The position numbers were made by a program, and so were the translations under genes. The notes beneath the pieces were generated by a model. That model saw nothing but the letters and a program-made list of their open reading frames with translations. It searched no databases and had not been told where the DNA came from. This document shows positions 43,051 to 53,429 of a stretch of DNA of 64,000 nucleotides, piece after piece. This DNA is from Meghimatium bilineatum (lineage: Eukaryota; Mollusca; Gastropoda; Stylommatophora; Philomycidae), in contig CM067322.1 in the NCBI GenBank assembly GCA_034231615.1, forward strand, positions 56,238,828 to 56,302,827, in the 5' to 3' direction. Numbering within the stretch: the first letter of the stretch is position 1; each line of letters begins with the position of its first letter.

Positions 43051-43659
43051 ATGATATTTTATCATTTTATTAAATGTTGTAATAGAGGGTTAAATAGAAA
43101 TGGATTTCTTTTTAAAGTTATGTATTTGTAGTTTTTATTTATTTGCCTACTGTTGATATAGTGGTATCGGTGCGGATAGCATTTCCCTTAGCATACCACT
43201 ATCAGTACTTACTCTTTGATCTTCCCTTCTAAAGATACTTCAAATGGAAACATTGCAATAGAAACTTCGAAACTTCATAAACACAGAGTTACAATAGATA
43301 TCACATAGTTTTAGAGAAAATATTCACTGTTAGTACTAACAAATGCTTCATTCATGCGTATCCACCCGGTCGAGTAGTTTTAACGTATTATTTGATCCAA
43401 CATATTATTAACATTATGTGCAGGTGTTTGTATATTAACACCACCAGTTCCTCCTCATTACCATATTTCGACGAAGTTCAACATCCATTCCCAGATATTC
43501 GACAAATAAAACTATTTTATTGATTGGATAGGGTCGGCAGCTTTTTATGTTCGCTTATTATGTACGTCAAGACCAGATGGGCACGTCTTGCAGAAATATA
43601 TTACACAGCGCACTCACTCATAAGCTTTAGGAGTTAATGCCAGGCTTGTTGGTGATATC
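43051..43659. other. Unannotated stretch
   Basis: A short imperfect inverted repeat, GATATAGTGGTATCGG and CATACCACTATCAG, lies at 43154-43207. Nothing else is recognised. Confidence 0.45.
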
Positions 43660-44140
43660 ATTTGTAATGTATTTATAGGGGAAACCGAATCTCTCTCTAT
43701 GGAATAACTGGATTTAATGCATCTAAATGAGATACATCACTGTTTTCGTTGGAATAACTACAGTTAATAATCAACTTATCTCATGAATTTCATCGCTTTC
43801 CGTGTATTAACTAGATTTCATAATTAATTTATATAGGATACTTTATATGTTTCGATGGAACAACTGAATTTAATAACGAATTTATACGTCAATACTTAAT
43901 TGTTTTCTATGGAATAACTGGATTTAATAGTCAATTTATTATATGATGCTTCATCGTTATCTGTGGAATAGCTAGATTTAATAGTGCATTTACATAGGAT
44001 ACTTCATTGTTTTATATGATATAACTAGAATTAATAATGAATTTTCATAATACTTTAACGCTTTCTATGGAATAAATAGATTTAGTAATCCTTTTTTTGT
44101 AGGATACTTCACAGTGTTCTTTGGATTAACTAGATTTAGT
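43660..44140. repeat. Degenerate minisatellite of about 55-60 bp
   Basis: A unit built on TTTCTATGGAATAACTGGAT and TTAATAGTCAATTTAT followed by GATACTTCATTG recurs about eight times with heavy divergence. Confidence 0.85.
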
Positions 44141-44142
44141 AA

Positions 44143-44145
<3 letters not shown>

Positions 44146-44174
<29 letters not shown>

Positions 44175-44175
44175 C
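44146..44175. repeat. (TA)n microsatellite
   Basis: This is a simple run of about 14 TA. Confidence 0.95.
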
Positions 44176-44199
44176 TGCATCAAGTTAGTATACTGTCGA

Positions 44200-44543
44200 C
44201 AATTTTATTTAATTTTTTTTTTTTTTAGTGATATGGCTATAATTTATGTTGTTTATTGTTTAAGTGGCCTTCTTCCTGTGGATTCCAATTTGAAAACTGT
44301 TATCCGTGGTCCCCGCACTCTTCAAGTCTCCGTGGCCTCTGGGGGGGGGGGGGGGGGTAAGGGGGAGAAGAATATAGTAGAGATTGGGAACTGTTTCTCT
44401 AACTTGCTAGATGGGATCAGACAGGCAAAAATAAAATGGTCTAAAATATTCAGAATATATTACATGCTATATAAATTAAATATTTGTTTCGATTCACTGA
44501 AACTACGAACAAAAGAGCTCTTGTACTATTTTATAATATATAG
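44200..44543. other. Unannotated segment with a 17-base poly-G run
   Basis: A plus frame is open at 44233-44547 but crosses a run of 17 G (44341-44357). Its length is therefore unreliable, and I recognise no domain. Confidence 0.4.
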
Positions 44544-46256
44544 GTAGTATGATGACGGAGAGACTCAAGGGAGTGGTAGATAAAAAAAATTAGAGAAGAG
44601 CAGGCTGGATTCAGTCCAAAACGATCATGTATTGCTTATATTTTCACATTTAGAAATATTATCAAAGAATCACTGGAAATGCAGTCTCCACTATTATCAG
44701 TTGTCTTGCTTTTCCAAAGACATTTGATAATCTGCACCGACCAACACTACGGAAATGACTTGCCACATACGGCTTCCCAAATAGATATTTAAATGTAATC
44801 AAGATTTTATATGGCAACTCAAGATGATGTGTTAAAACAAACGACAGAAGAACTGAATGGTTTTACGTAGAAAAAGGAGTAAATTAAGGCTGCATTATGT
44901 CACCATTACTTTTTGGCATGGATATTGATTGGGTTATGACATTTACCCCCAAAATGAACATTTTGGTATAAAATGGACAGGCGGCGATATAACTTTTAGT
45001 GATCTTGATTTTGTAGATGACTTATCGTTATTAAGTCAAACTCCTGCTAAGGCACAATATATGTTAAATCGACTCTGCCATCTTTTAGAACAAATTGGCC
45101 TTCAAATCAACACTTCCGAGATTAGGATCACGCATTTTATCAACTGTAATTTTAAAATCATGCGCTTATTTAATTCCTGGGTTATTCCGGTGTTTTCATA
45201 TGGATGTGAGAGCTGGACAAACTCTTTATCTTCAGAAAAGACATTACTGAGTTTCGAGAACAAATGGGTCTTTGTAGGATAACTAACACCCATTGGAGTG
45301 AATTCAAATCGAATGATAAAATCAGAGAAGAGACACATCAAAATTTCAGCGCAGATGTTATCAGAAAACGCCGTTGGTCCTACATCTGGCATGTCCTACG
45401 CGCAGACACCAACATAATACACCACCAATCTCTTGAATGGATACATACAGGCAAAAGATGAAGGGGTAGACCAAAAGACACACTCAGAAGAACAATACTT
45501 AGAGAAAGTAAAACAACCAATATTCATACTATACAAGAACTGCACAGAATAGCTTTGAACAGACAGAATTGGAGAGATTTGACCTCTGCCCTATGCGCTA
45601 ACTTCTGCGCAGAAGGAAAATGAATGAATGAATTTTAAAATCATTCTTTTGGGAGAAATAATTCAAACAGTTGATAACGTTTCCTTTTTAGGGAGAAAAA
45701 TGACACATGATGGAGATATAACAAACATATTTCTACCAGAATTGCGTTGGCATCAATGCATTCAACCATGTAACAAACATCTGGAAATCAAAAATAATAA
45801 ATAAATATACCGAACTATGACTGTTCAACTCCAATGTAATATACGTATTAACGTATGGGTGCGAAAGTTGGAAGATAACAAAAGCACTGGAGAAGGTATT
45901 AATTCAGTTGAAAATAAATGTCTTAGAAAACTATTAAATGTTAGTTGGGATGAATTCAAGTAAAAAAGCTAGTACGAGAAAACACCAAGCAGCAATATGT
46001 TTCTACAACAATAAGAAGAAAACGATGGATTTATATCTGATATGTACTTATATGATGTAAACATTAAAATTGGTACCGGATGGCATAAGAAAAAGAGGAA
46101 GACCAAGAGAGACTCTACGCAGAACAACCACCAAAGAGAGTATAACTATGGATCTCAATAACATGCAGGAGTTACAGAGTAGCATCACATCGCTCAACAA
46201 TAAAGCTCTGGTTTCTGCCTTATTGGTATTCGGCGCTGAAGAAACATAGATAGATA
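44544..46256 (+). mobile_element. LINE I fossil carrying a nested LINE B
   Basis: The host element is read across 44544-45161 and 45645-46256. It shows IREEQAGFSPKRSC, CIMSPLLFGMDIDWVMT, the catalytic segment DLDFVDDLSLLSQ (FVDD, 45003-45040), LLEQIGLQINTSEIRI, then after the insertion LLGEIIQTVDNVSFLGRKMT, KCLRKLLNVSWDEFK, PDGIRKRGRPRETLRRTTTK and LLVFGAEET before the stop. A GATAGATAAATA tail follows. Frame continuity across the insertion (NCNFKI to LLGE) shows that the two outer parts are one element. Confidence 0.85.
45148..45644 (+). mobile_element. LINE B copy 2, nested, 5'-truncated, with 14-bp TSD
   Basis: The insert 45162-45630 is nearly identical to 5050-5510: MRLFNSWVIPVFSYGCESW, RRWSYIWHVLR, NRQNWRDLTSALCANF, then TGAATGAATG. 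It is bounded by the perfect duplication AATTTTAAAATCAT (45148-45161 and 45631-45644). It is a 469-bp truncated copy that landed in LINE I. Confidence 0.95.
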
Positions 46257-46384
46257 AATATATAATTTTATGAAATGGGAAAGTTTGTTCAGGGCATCGT
46301 CTCATACATTAAGAACTCAAATAGTCAGCAGTGTGCATTGATGTAAGAGAAAGCCTTATATTGAGAGGAGGTGAATAGTTAGTG
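46257..46384. other. Short unannotated gap
   Basis: I see nothing recognisable here. Confidence 0.5.
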
Positions 46385-46740
46385 TAGGAAGTAATTCATT
46401 CTAGATCTTTCTTTCTGTTATCGTTACTTGATGTCAACACTGTCAGGCAAGTCTTATATATGAACACTATTGTCTGGAGTTATTTTTTGGTTCCATATAT
46501 CTTTGTTTGCATGGTTGACCTTTAGGCCACACTGTCTCTCTCAATTTTTCATATTGGGGACTGCTCTGCAGAATTTATTCAGAGGTCTGTTCATCTATTT
46601 CATAGGTGCACAGTCTTGTGTCACATAATCGCATCCTATGCATGTGCTTATTCAATCTGTTATGTCATGTTCTCAGACGAAGTATCGTGACTTGTCTCTG
46701 GCGTTCTGAATTTCGTTGTCAAAAAAGGGAAAGTAACCCA
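46385..46740 (-). mobile_element. RNase H-type LINE C-terminal fragment (LINE N)
   Basis: The minus strand reads QVTILRLRT.HNRLNKHMHR, a decayed knuckle (RLCTYEIDEQTSE.ILQSS) and YEKLRETVWPKGQP. This matches the order VIILRLRTGHNRL, knuckle, LRQTYWPEE of LINE C. Stops interrupt it. Confidence 0.7.
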
Positions 46741-46756
46741 TAGCATTTATTAATGC

Positions 46757-47022
46757 CGTAGCGGTAAAAAGAAGTTCAAAAGTCGTAGAGGATTGACTTC
46801 ACTGTACTCGGTTTCCCATATTTACTACGTCACTCTCAACAAAGCGGCACGCCACCAGCCGAGAGTACAACTCATAGCACGTAACTCCGTAGCTTCACTT
46901 GATAATCCACAGTGATCTCCAAAAAATCCACCTTATAAATAAGACGACACGAGCCGGATTCGAACTCATGACCTCTTGAACACAAGGCGAGCAGTTTAAC
47001 CACTACACTAGGGAGATCCGCG
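46757..47022 (-). mobile_element. SINE1 copy
   Basis: On the minus strand: GCGGATCTCCCTAGTGTAGT, GGTTAAACTGCTCGCC, CATGAGTTCGAATCCGGC (good B box), body GAAGCTACGGAGTTACGTGC and end ACGACTTTTGAAC. This is the best-preserved head of the family. Confidence 0.9.
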
Positions 47023-47235
47023 GAGGGGTGTGAGATGTTAGCGATCTCACATTTCAGTGGCTCTGCCAATGAGGGCGGTAGTCATCTCCTTTCCCTCGCA
47101 GTATTTACTTCCCGGATTAATCCGGTACTCATTTAAGGCTGGGTCGACCCGGGAGCCGTTGCAATCTGAAAAACATTTCCGCCTCAACTGGGGAATGAAC
47201 CCAGTACCACTCATATGCGAAATTTCGTTGTGAGT
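47023..47235 (-). mobile_element. SINE3 (tRNA-derived), single copy
   Basis: On the minus strand: CATATGAGTGGTACTGGGTT + CATTCCCCAGT (B-box/T-arm-like), then a GC-rich body with GGCTCCCGGGTCGACCCAGC, AATGAGTACCGGATTAATCC, GGGAAAGGAGATGACTACCG, ending in ATCTCACACCCCTCC directly before SINE1. The tRNA-like head and distinct body suggest a third tRNA SINE family. Confidence 0.6.
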
Positions 47236-47304
47236 TCTAGTAAATCCAGAGAAATCTCTCTTTGCTTGGTGCTTCATAGTAAATACTGACCAAACCCCTC
47301 CGTA

Positions 47305-47430
47305 TGCAATTATGCATGCAGACTGTTCAGAAAATAATGGAAACCTACAGAGCGTATTATATTTTTCAGAAAATCACTATACCTAAAAAAAAAGGGTTGA
47401 TCGCTACATCCTGAATAGGATTTGCTAGAA
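47305..47430 (+). mobile_element. SINE2 fragment lacking its tRNA head
   Basis: GTATGCAATTATGCATGCAG, GTTCAGAAAATAATGG, GAGCGTATTATATTTTTCAG and CATCCTGAATAGGAT match the SINE2 body at 37984 and 25684. Confidence 0.75.
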
Positions 47431-48664
47431 ACATTTTTTAAAAGGCTGGCCAACTCGTAGTCATTTTCAATGCGCTCAACTTGAAACTTTAGGATACGCT
47501 GTGTTAAAAATAACATTTGAGAACAGTCTAAATTACAAATACCATGTTGAGGAAAGGACACAGCTACAAACTTAGTCTTGCAATAATCGATGGCAGCTGC
47601 GTGACAGCGACAGCTTGTCCTACTCTTTCATGTGTGTTCTTGATTAGGGATTAGAAATACTCAACCTTTCACATTCCCAGCCTGTTCTAATGGACCGTAT
47701 ACAGAGGGAAAGAATGTATATAATCATTGGGTGAAATATCATTACTACCATCATGAAAATAAGTGATCACACATTTAGCATTCTATGTCACCTAGGAGTC
47801 TGTCACGAAAAGGATTAAGGTGTAATGTCCTGTGACAATGCAATGACAATGATTATTCTTTACACGCGAAAGTCTGTCAGCATAACTCTAGATTTTTCGT
47901 AGTTTCCTACGACATGACTGGAAAGAAGGAAGTGACCCTATTTTTTGTACCATGTACTACAAATCCTGGCCGCTGTTGCCACACGGGAGCTGTGAGTACA
48001 TATCCGTGATGTTCACATCCGGGTCAAATGGTACATGTATTTGAATGTGAACTAGAGACACCACTACATAGAAATACTAAATCAAAGAGTATGGGATCAA
48101 ACGCAGCATGTGTGATTGACACATGATGAATGCACGTACATGAGGAGGTTACGATAGTTTCGACCTGACCGAAATGATAAAAATTGCTACCATTGATTGG
48201 AGAATTCATCACTTCCACAATATTATAATTGCTCTTGGCAGAGAGTTAGTGTAGAGGTGGATATAGTAGAAAAAAAAACATACATTAAAATGAATCTGAT
48301 TTCTGAACACTAATATGGCTGATGGCGTCATCGTTTACAATAGCATCTTTCCATGATGATAAATCTCACTAGGGCTGTATAGCCTGTTGAGGGTGGAAAG
48401 TCATGAGACAAAAAGAAAGTCGTGAATTGACATATTAAAAAAAATGTATTCGTATAATATCTCTATACTCATCAGAATGTATGAGGACAGAGGTATTGGT
48501 ATGGCGTAATTTGTTGCTGAAGTTTCCAATGTGACACCCTAACGTGTTATGTGTATTATTTTATAAAACGTCAATTGGACGTCTACTGCGAAGTGGTTCT
48601 ACCAACACTGCTTTCTGCTGCATCGCCCTGGACTGTCTATGTGAGACACGCTTGACAGTTTAAC
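47431..48664. other. Unannotated stretch with X1 scrap at 47735-47850
   Basis: At 47735-47850, CACCTAGGAGTCTGTCACGA and AGGATTAAGGTGTAATGTCC match the 3' block of X1. The remainder is unrecognised. Confidence 0.5.
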
Positions 48665-49366
48665 TCTTTCTACCTTCGGTGCCTAAGAAGTCTCATGGGA
48701 GTACGTTGGAAGGATCAATTACCAGACACGGAAATCATTTAAAAGTCTTGTATGCAAAGTATCCATGCCCTGTTAAGTTATAACTTTCATGGACTGGTCA
48801 CATCGTCCGTATGCCGGACAAGCGCCTTCCAACGAGATTATTCTATGGAGAGCTGTGCGATGGTAAACTCTCAAACTGAGGGCAGAAAAAGCGGATCAAA
48901 ATTTCGTGTCCAGTAACAACCCTAAACAGGAAATGGGTGACTGTAGTAACACAGTGCAAATATCAAAATTAACAAAAAATAGGTCATATCCTAGCTCCTG
49001 TGAGACTACAGCCTTTGATCACTCAGCTTGGCACACCCAGATCACTGCTGGAATCACTAAATTTGAAAAAAGAAAGAACACTGGGAAATTTACAAGAGAC
49101 GAAAGCAGAAGAAAAATCTGAAAACTCTCGCACTCAGGACCCTCTGCACGCACTACAATAGATCCTTGCTGGCATGTATCGGACTCATCGGGTATCTGCA
49201 ACTCACAAACCAAAACCAACTTAAGACAAACACACTCGATCTGTTTTTCCCCCCACTATTTGTTCACCACATTTTATTGTTTTTTTTAAAATGTCATGAT
49301 CATCTGTGCTCAGGATAGAGAAACATTATTATTATTATTATTGTTATTATTATTATTATTGTTACA
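48665..49366 (+). mobile_element. LINE J copy 2, C-terminus and 3' UTR with (ATT)n tail
   Basis: The translation in shifting frames gives LSWTGHIVRMPDKRLPTRLF, YGELCDGK, FDHSAWHTQITAGITKFEK and a SENSRTQDPLHAL segment, with a decayed finger (RTHRVSATHKPK). The 3' UTR (CACATTTTATTG) ends in ATTATTATTATTATT (49328-49363). It aligns with 29255-29800 but is more AT-rich and older. Confidence 0.82.
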
Positions 49367-49454
49367 TATCCAGTGATATAGTCTTACTTCTAATATGAGG
49401 ACATCCTTACTGTAATCCTCAAACAACTCTCGGATATTCTAAGACATAAGTACC

Positions 49455-49830
49455 AAAGTCGGATGTGTTGAAGCGTTTCTGGAAATAAAACGTTACTGGA
49501 AATTTGGGGGATCTCCCTAGCGTAGTGGTTAAGCTGTTCGCCTTGTGTTCAAGAGGTCATGTCGTCTTGTTTCTAAGATGGATTTTTTCGGAGATCCCTG
49601 GGGATTATCACTTGAAGCTACGGAGTTACGTGCTATGAGTGGTACTATCGGCAGGCGGCGTGCCGCTTCGTTGAGAGTGACGGAGTACATATGGGAAACC
49701 GAGTACAGTGAAATCAATCCTCTACGACTTTTGAACTTGAGTTTGGAAATAAAACGACACAACATAACGCATCTCCGATCTCTGGATTATATTCTACTGG
49801 AAATCTAGTAGGACTATTGTCCTGCTTTAT
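49455..49830 (+). mobile_element. SINE4a copy interrupted by SINE1
   Basis: The left part (AGTCGGATGTGTTGAAGCG, to 49492) and the right part (CACAACATAACGCATCTCCG to GGACTATTGTCCTGC, from 49744) are one SINE4a. They join at the duplicated TGGAAATAAAACG. Confidence 0.85.
49480..49756 (+). mobile_element. SINE1 nested in SINE4a, with 13-bp TSD
   Basis: The body 49493-49743 is bounded by the perfect duplication TGGAAATAAAACG (49480-49492 and 49744-49756). The A box is TAGCGTAGTGGTTAAGC. The B box is lost by deletion after CAAGAGGTCATG. The body has GAAGCTACGGAGTTACGTGC and it ends CTCTACGACTTTTGAACTTG. Confidence 0.93.
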
Positions 49831-49969
49831 GAGATCGTTCCGAAGTATTGAAAAACTATTGGTTTGTTATTGATATAAGCGCATGATACATACTTATATA
49901 CACAAGCAGGAACACACTCACAATACACATACAGTCAATATGGAATTCAATTGTATACTACTCTGGACA

Positions 49970-50115
49970 TGCTAGCGATCGATGTAATGCGAGAGAAGGT
50001 GTGCTTGATCTACTGCTCTAGACATGCTAGTGATCGATGTCATGAGAGAAAATATACGTGGATCTACTCCTATAGACATGCTAGCTATCGATGTAATGAG
50101 AGAGAAAAATGCTCT
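49970..50115. repeat. Tandem repeat of about 58-62 bp, three copies
   Basis: The unit GACATGCTAGCGATCGATGT + AATGAGAGAGAA...GATCTACTCCT begins near 49967, 50024 and 50077. A plus frame through it repeats RHAS-RC-ERK by-products. Confidence 0.85.
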
Positions 50116-50144
50116 TGCATGAAATGTATAAATGTCTGGCTCTG

Positions 50145-50262
50145 TGACGGGATGCTGCACGCTCCTCAGACAATTGTATATCTGAACCGCTCAAAAAAAT
50201 AATAGCAACCTGTTGAACGTAAAGTATAAAATATTGCCTAGAGAAACACAGCAATAATAACT
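50145..50262 (+). mobile_element. SINE2 fragment
   Basis: CAATTGTATATCTGAACCGC, ATAATAGCAACCTGTTGAAC and ATTGCCTAGAGAAACACAGC correspond to the SINE2 body; the head is absent. Confidence 0.55.
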
Positions 50263-51198
50263 GCTAGTTTGTTCACTACGTCCGAAACAGGAAATTCTAC
50301 CAACATCCTTTTAGAAATACTTGGAGAATTAAAGATGGCTGAGGTAGAAGTGATGCTGTTAGTTAGTAAACACATTACTAATCGTTATTGCATGTTTTCC
50401 TGTGAAGGAGTGCAGGGATGCTTTATATGGGATGTGGAAATAAAGGCAGCTTTGTCATAGCAGACGCCGCGTTATGTACAGTACGGATTTTGATGAACAT
50501 GTATTATAGACTGACATCAATAATAGACTAAGTTGATTAATAAACATTTATTGGATGTAGACTGACATTAATAATACATTAAGGCTACGGTTGAGATATC
50601 CGGTATTGTGTGACACGAAACGGACTGAAAAACTTCGGTGCAGTATGAGTAGTGTGCATAAACTACGATCAATGGAAACCAGGGAATCGCCAGCATTTCT
50701 TTAGACATCTGTTGGTGGTGACTGATCACCTTATGTTTTTACCCATCTTTAATAGCGTTGGTGCATAGCCAATAGCTAATAGTATAAAGAACACATGCCA
50801 TAACGCTCGCACTTATTGTTATCGTCATTAAATCCTTTCCTGGATAGAACATTGTAATTAAATTAATGTTGGCGTTATAGGTGCTTCTAATAAAGCCGAT
50901 CGCATCGCCAGTACAAAGTAACAGATCGGCTTTCCAACCACAGACAAGTTCGACCGAGCTATGTTTGTTAGACGGGTAAACTAGCAACTTTACACACACC
51001 CACAAATATTAAGTGCAAATTTACCAAAACAAACAATAAAGTTATAAACATTTATATACTAATGTTTTATATTGTAAGAAATAATTGCTAAGGTAATAGA
51101 ATTAGGCATAATTAACATGAAACGTTGACATAGTCTCTGGCATAGATACACGCTGAAAGTAAATGGTCAAGCCGCATTTAGAGAAAGATTTGTAGAGA
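50263..51198. other. Unannotated stretch
   Basis: A minus frame at 50739-51005 (88 codons) has a hydrophobic C-terminal run (MACVLYTISYWLC) that could be a membrane segment. I cannot assign it to a family, and no splice or poly(A) context supports it. Confidence 0.3.
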
Positions 51199-51337
51199 TA
51201 TGGTAGTCGTTACGAACTTGTCGGGATTAACATCGACTATGACCCCAAAGAGTGTTATTCACCTAGCTACAACAGGAGTAAAGTTGTGCATGAATTCTAG
51301 TTCAGGATGCAATCTAGAGGTTAAGCATAGCGAAGGT
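51199..51337 (+). CDS. Possible first exon with canonical splice donor
   Basis: An ATG opens a frame of 46 codons (MVVVTNLSGLTSTMTP ... LEVKHSEG) preceded by an in-frame stop. It ends exactly at GAAG/GTAAGTAA, a consensus 5' splice site. Intron-like T-rich sequence follows. Protein family unknown. Support is only composition and one splice signal, so this may be chance. Confidence 0.15.
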
Positions 51338-51673
51338 AAGTAATTTACACATTATTTTGTTTCTTTCATTATTGTTTTATTTGGGTGTTTCACACAGATT
51401 AAGAAAAACTATACATTTTGCAAATAAATATGTAGAAGCTAGTTGTGCTGTAATTTAAGTTCTTGAAATTTAAATTTAATTTCTAATACTCTATTGTAAT
51501 TGTTCATGTTCTGTGTATCTAATTTTGGTGAAAGATAAACTAATCGTTGCTATAAGTTTGTGCATTTATCGCAAGAATTGAAGCCATTTCCCAGTACATC
51601 ATATCTGTGACACAAAATTTAATAAGTAAAACAAGACACAATTACACAAGAAGGAATGAATTATATTTGTATT

Positions 51674-51838
51674 GTTTATTTTAGAAGTGGCTCCAAACCC
51701 ACCTTCATAGTTATTTTTGGAATCCAAACGTTCTTGGGTGGAATGTCGCATTTAGTTGTCTTTGTGAAGTGTGGTGGCAGAAAGCTTTTCCTTATAGTCT
51801 CCTGGAGCTCCAAGTAGTCTTTACTATGCTCGCATACG
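51674..51838 (-). CDS. Possible 3'-terminal exon of an unrecognised host gene
   Basis: On the minus strand a pyrimidine-rich tract (CTCCTATATTTCCCTCCCCC) leads to an AG near 51838. An open frame follows: SKDYLELQETIRKSFLPPHF, TKTTKCDIPPKNVWIPK, TMKVGLEPLLK, then stop. AATAAA overlaps the region just after the stop (51671-51676), consistent with a short 3' UTR. A polypyrimidine tract, acceptor, protein-like frame and poly(A) signal in the right order is the best host-exon evidence in the window. The protein itself is unknown. It could alternatively be part of a decayed DNA transposon next door. Confidence 0.35.
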
Positions 51839-51884
51839 GAGGTGGGGGAGGGAAATATAGGAGACGGGGATGGGGACATTGAAT

Positions 51885-52010
51885 ACACAGTAGTGCTTTT
51901 AGATCAGTCTGACAGGCCAGATAAAAATGGTTTGATTGGCCGGATGTGGCCCTCGGGCCTATGTTGTATTCACATGGTTTAAAAGTAGTTATCTAAAATG
52001 TTGACCCCCA
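51885..52010. mobile_element. hAT-like end fragment
   Basis: GGCCGGATGTGGCCCTCGGG, preceded by TTAGATCAGTCTGACAGGCC, is the characteristic ending of many hAT elements (GGCCGCATGTGGCCC type). No partner end is found nearby. Confidence 0.45.
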
Positions 52011-52079
52011 CCCCCCAAAAAAAAGAAAAAAAAAAGAAATAACCTCACACACACCAGTTCTGATTATTTTTTGTTTGTT

Positions 52080-53400
52080 TGTTTTGCGTTCGCTCCATTG
52101 TAACCATCACGGATATCCGTGCGATTTCCGCCGGGAGCGTGATTACGTTGTGCCACCGTTATGCGCCTTGTAGGCATAGAACATCCGATTTCGGCATGAC
52201 TTGACAATTCGGGTGGGCTACCCTTAGCCTGTGACAGCCTCTATATCTGTCTCCAGGCACGCGTAGTGGCGACTCTTCGCCCAGACGATTTTTGCTATCG
52301 TCTGACTCGCACGAGGTGTTCCACTGTCTCGTGTAATGGGACGAGCTGTGCCTGTGCCCATTGGGTACTGAACCGTTTCTCATCCGTGAGCCTGGTTCCT
52401 TAAGGGGAAGAACTCAACAGAGGAATTGGACCCTGGCTCTTTCGCCCTCTTAGCCGAGGTGTCGTTCACCGACATTGTGTACCCCTTGTCCAAGTTCGAG
52501 TCGCACACCACGCGTTTGAGAGCAAGGCGTTCTCCAGCTGAGCGTCCTTGTCCCAATAGCGCCTGAGCCCATCAGGTACTGAACCCTTTCTCTCTTCAAG
52601 TGTATTTCCGGTGTAGGAAAACTTGACAGTAGAGTTGGGCCAGGGCTAAATCGTTGTCCCTTTTGTGCCTGAGCCCATCGGGTACGGAACCCTTTCTCTC
52701 TGCAAGTGTACATCCGTTATAGGAAACCTTGATAGTAGAGTTGGGCCAGGACTACCATCGTTGTCCCTTTCTTGCCTATGCCCATCGGGTACAGAACCCT
52801 TTCTCTTCGCGAGCATATTTCCAGTTTAGGAAGGCTCGACATTAGAGTTGGGTTAGGTCTTATTGCTTTACAAAACGCCAATGGATGGGTCTGGGTCTCT
52901 GCCTGTAAGTAACACAGGTAACTAGAAGCTCGACTCGAGCTGACGGAGCTTGTAGTTCCCCTTCCCTAGGGACTTTTCACTTTCTATTTGCAGTTCGCGC
53001 TGCCCTCTAGCGCTGTTCTGCCCTTTCATTGTTTCATTGTACTCGGTATGAAATCTATTTGTCTCTCGCCATGCATCTACCTTTACGTGCATTTTACATT
53101 GGCCGCCCCTCCAATGTTCGGACTGGACTGACTAGCTTCACTGTATGTCGACAGTGTCGCTATATGTGGTGATGCTGGTGGTGTCGGAGATATTGTCTGT
53201 CTCTTGTGCAGTCAAATCTCTTTCCATCTGCTACCTCCACATTCTCGGACACGATCCCCAAATGATTTGACCAGAATCAGCTCGAGCTGCTGTATTCTGT
53301 TTCCAGGGTGCACCGCGTGGAGGTACATTTGGGATCTTGGTTATCTGCTAACCCTGGGCCCGCCTAGAGCAATGCGTTCCCTTTGCACCCCTCTGATTAT
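52080..53400. repeat. GC-rich block of unknown nature with a 106-bp tandem periodicity
   Basis: Composition changes abruptly from AT-rich flanks to roughly balanced or GC-rich sequence. From about 52340 to 52890 a degenerate unit with CCCATCGGGTACNGAACCCT, TTCTCTCTGCAAGTGTA and AGTAGAGTTGGGCCAGG recurs at 52357, 52568, 52674 and 52781, consistent with a 106-bp period (the copy expected near 52462 is degenerate). The remainder to 53400 is non-repetitive. No RT, gag-like or transposase domain is readable on either strand. It could be the non-coding part of an LTR element or recently acquired DNA. Confidence 0.5.
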
Positions 53401-53429
53401 TTAAGAATAATACAATAAAAATAATAAAC

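Noticed and set aside
44929..45282. 117-codon RT-like frame
   Set aside because: It crosses the LINE I / LINE B insertion junction at 45161; the two halves belong to different elements.
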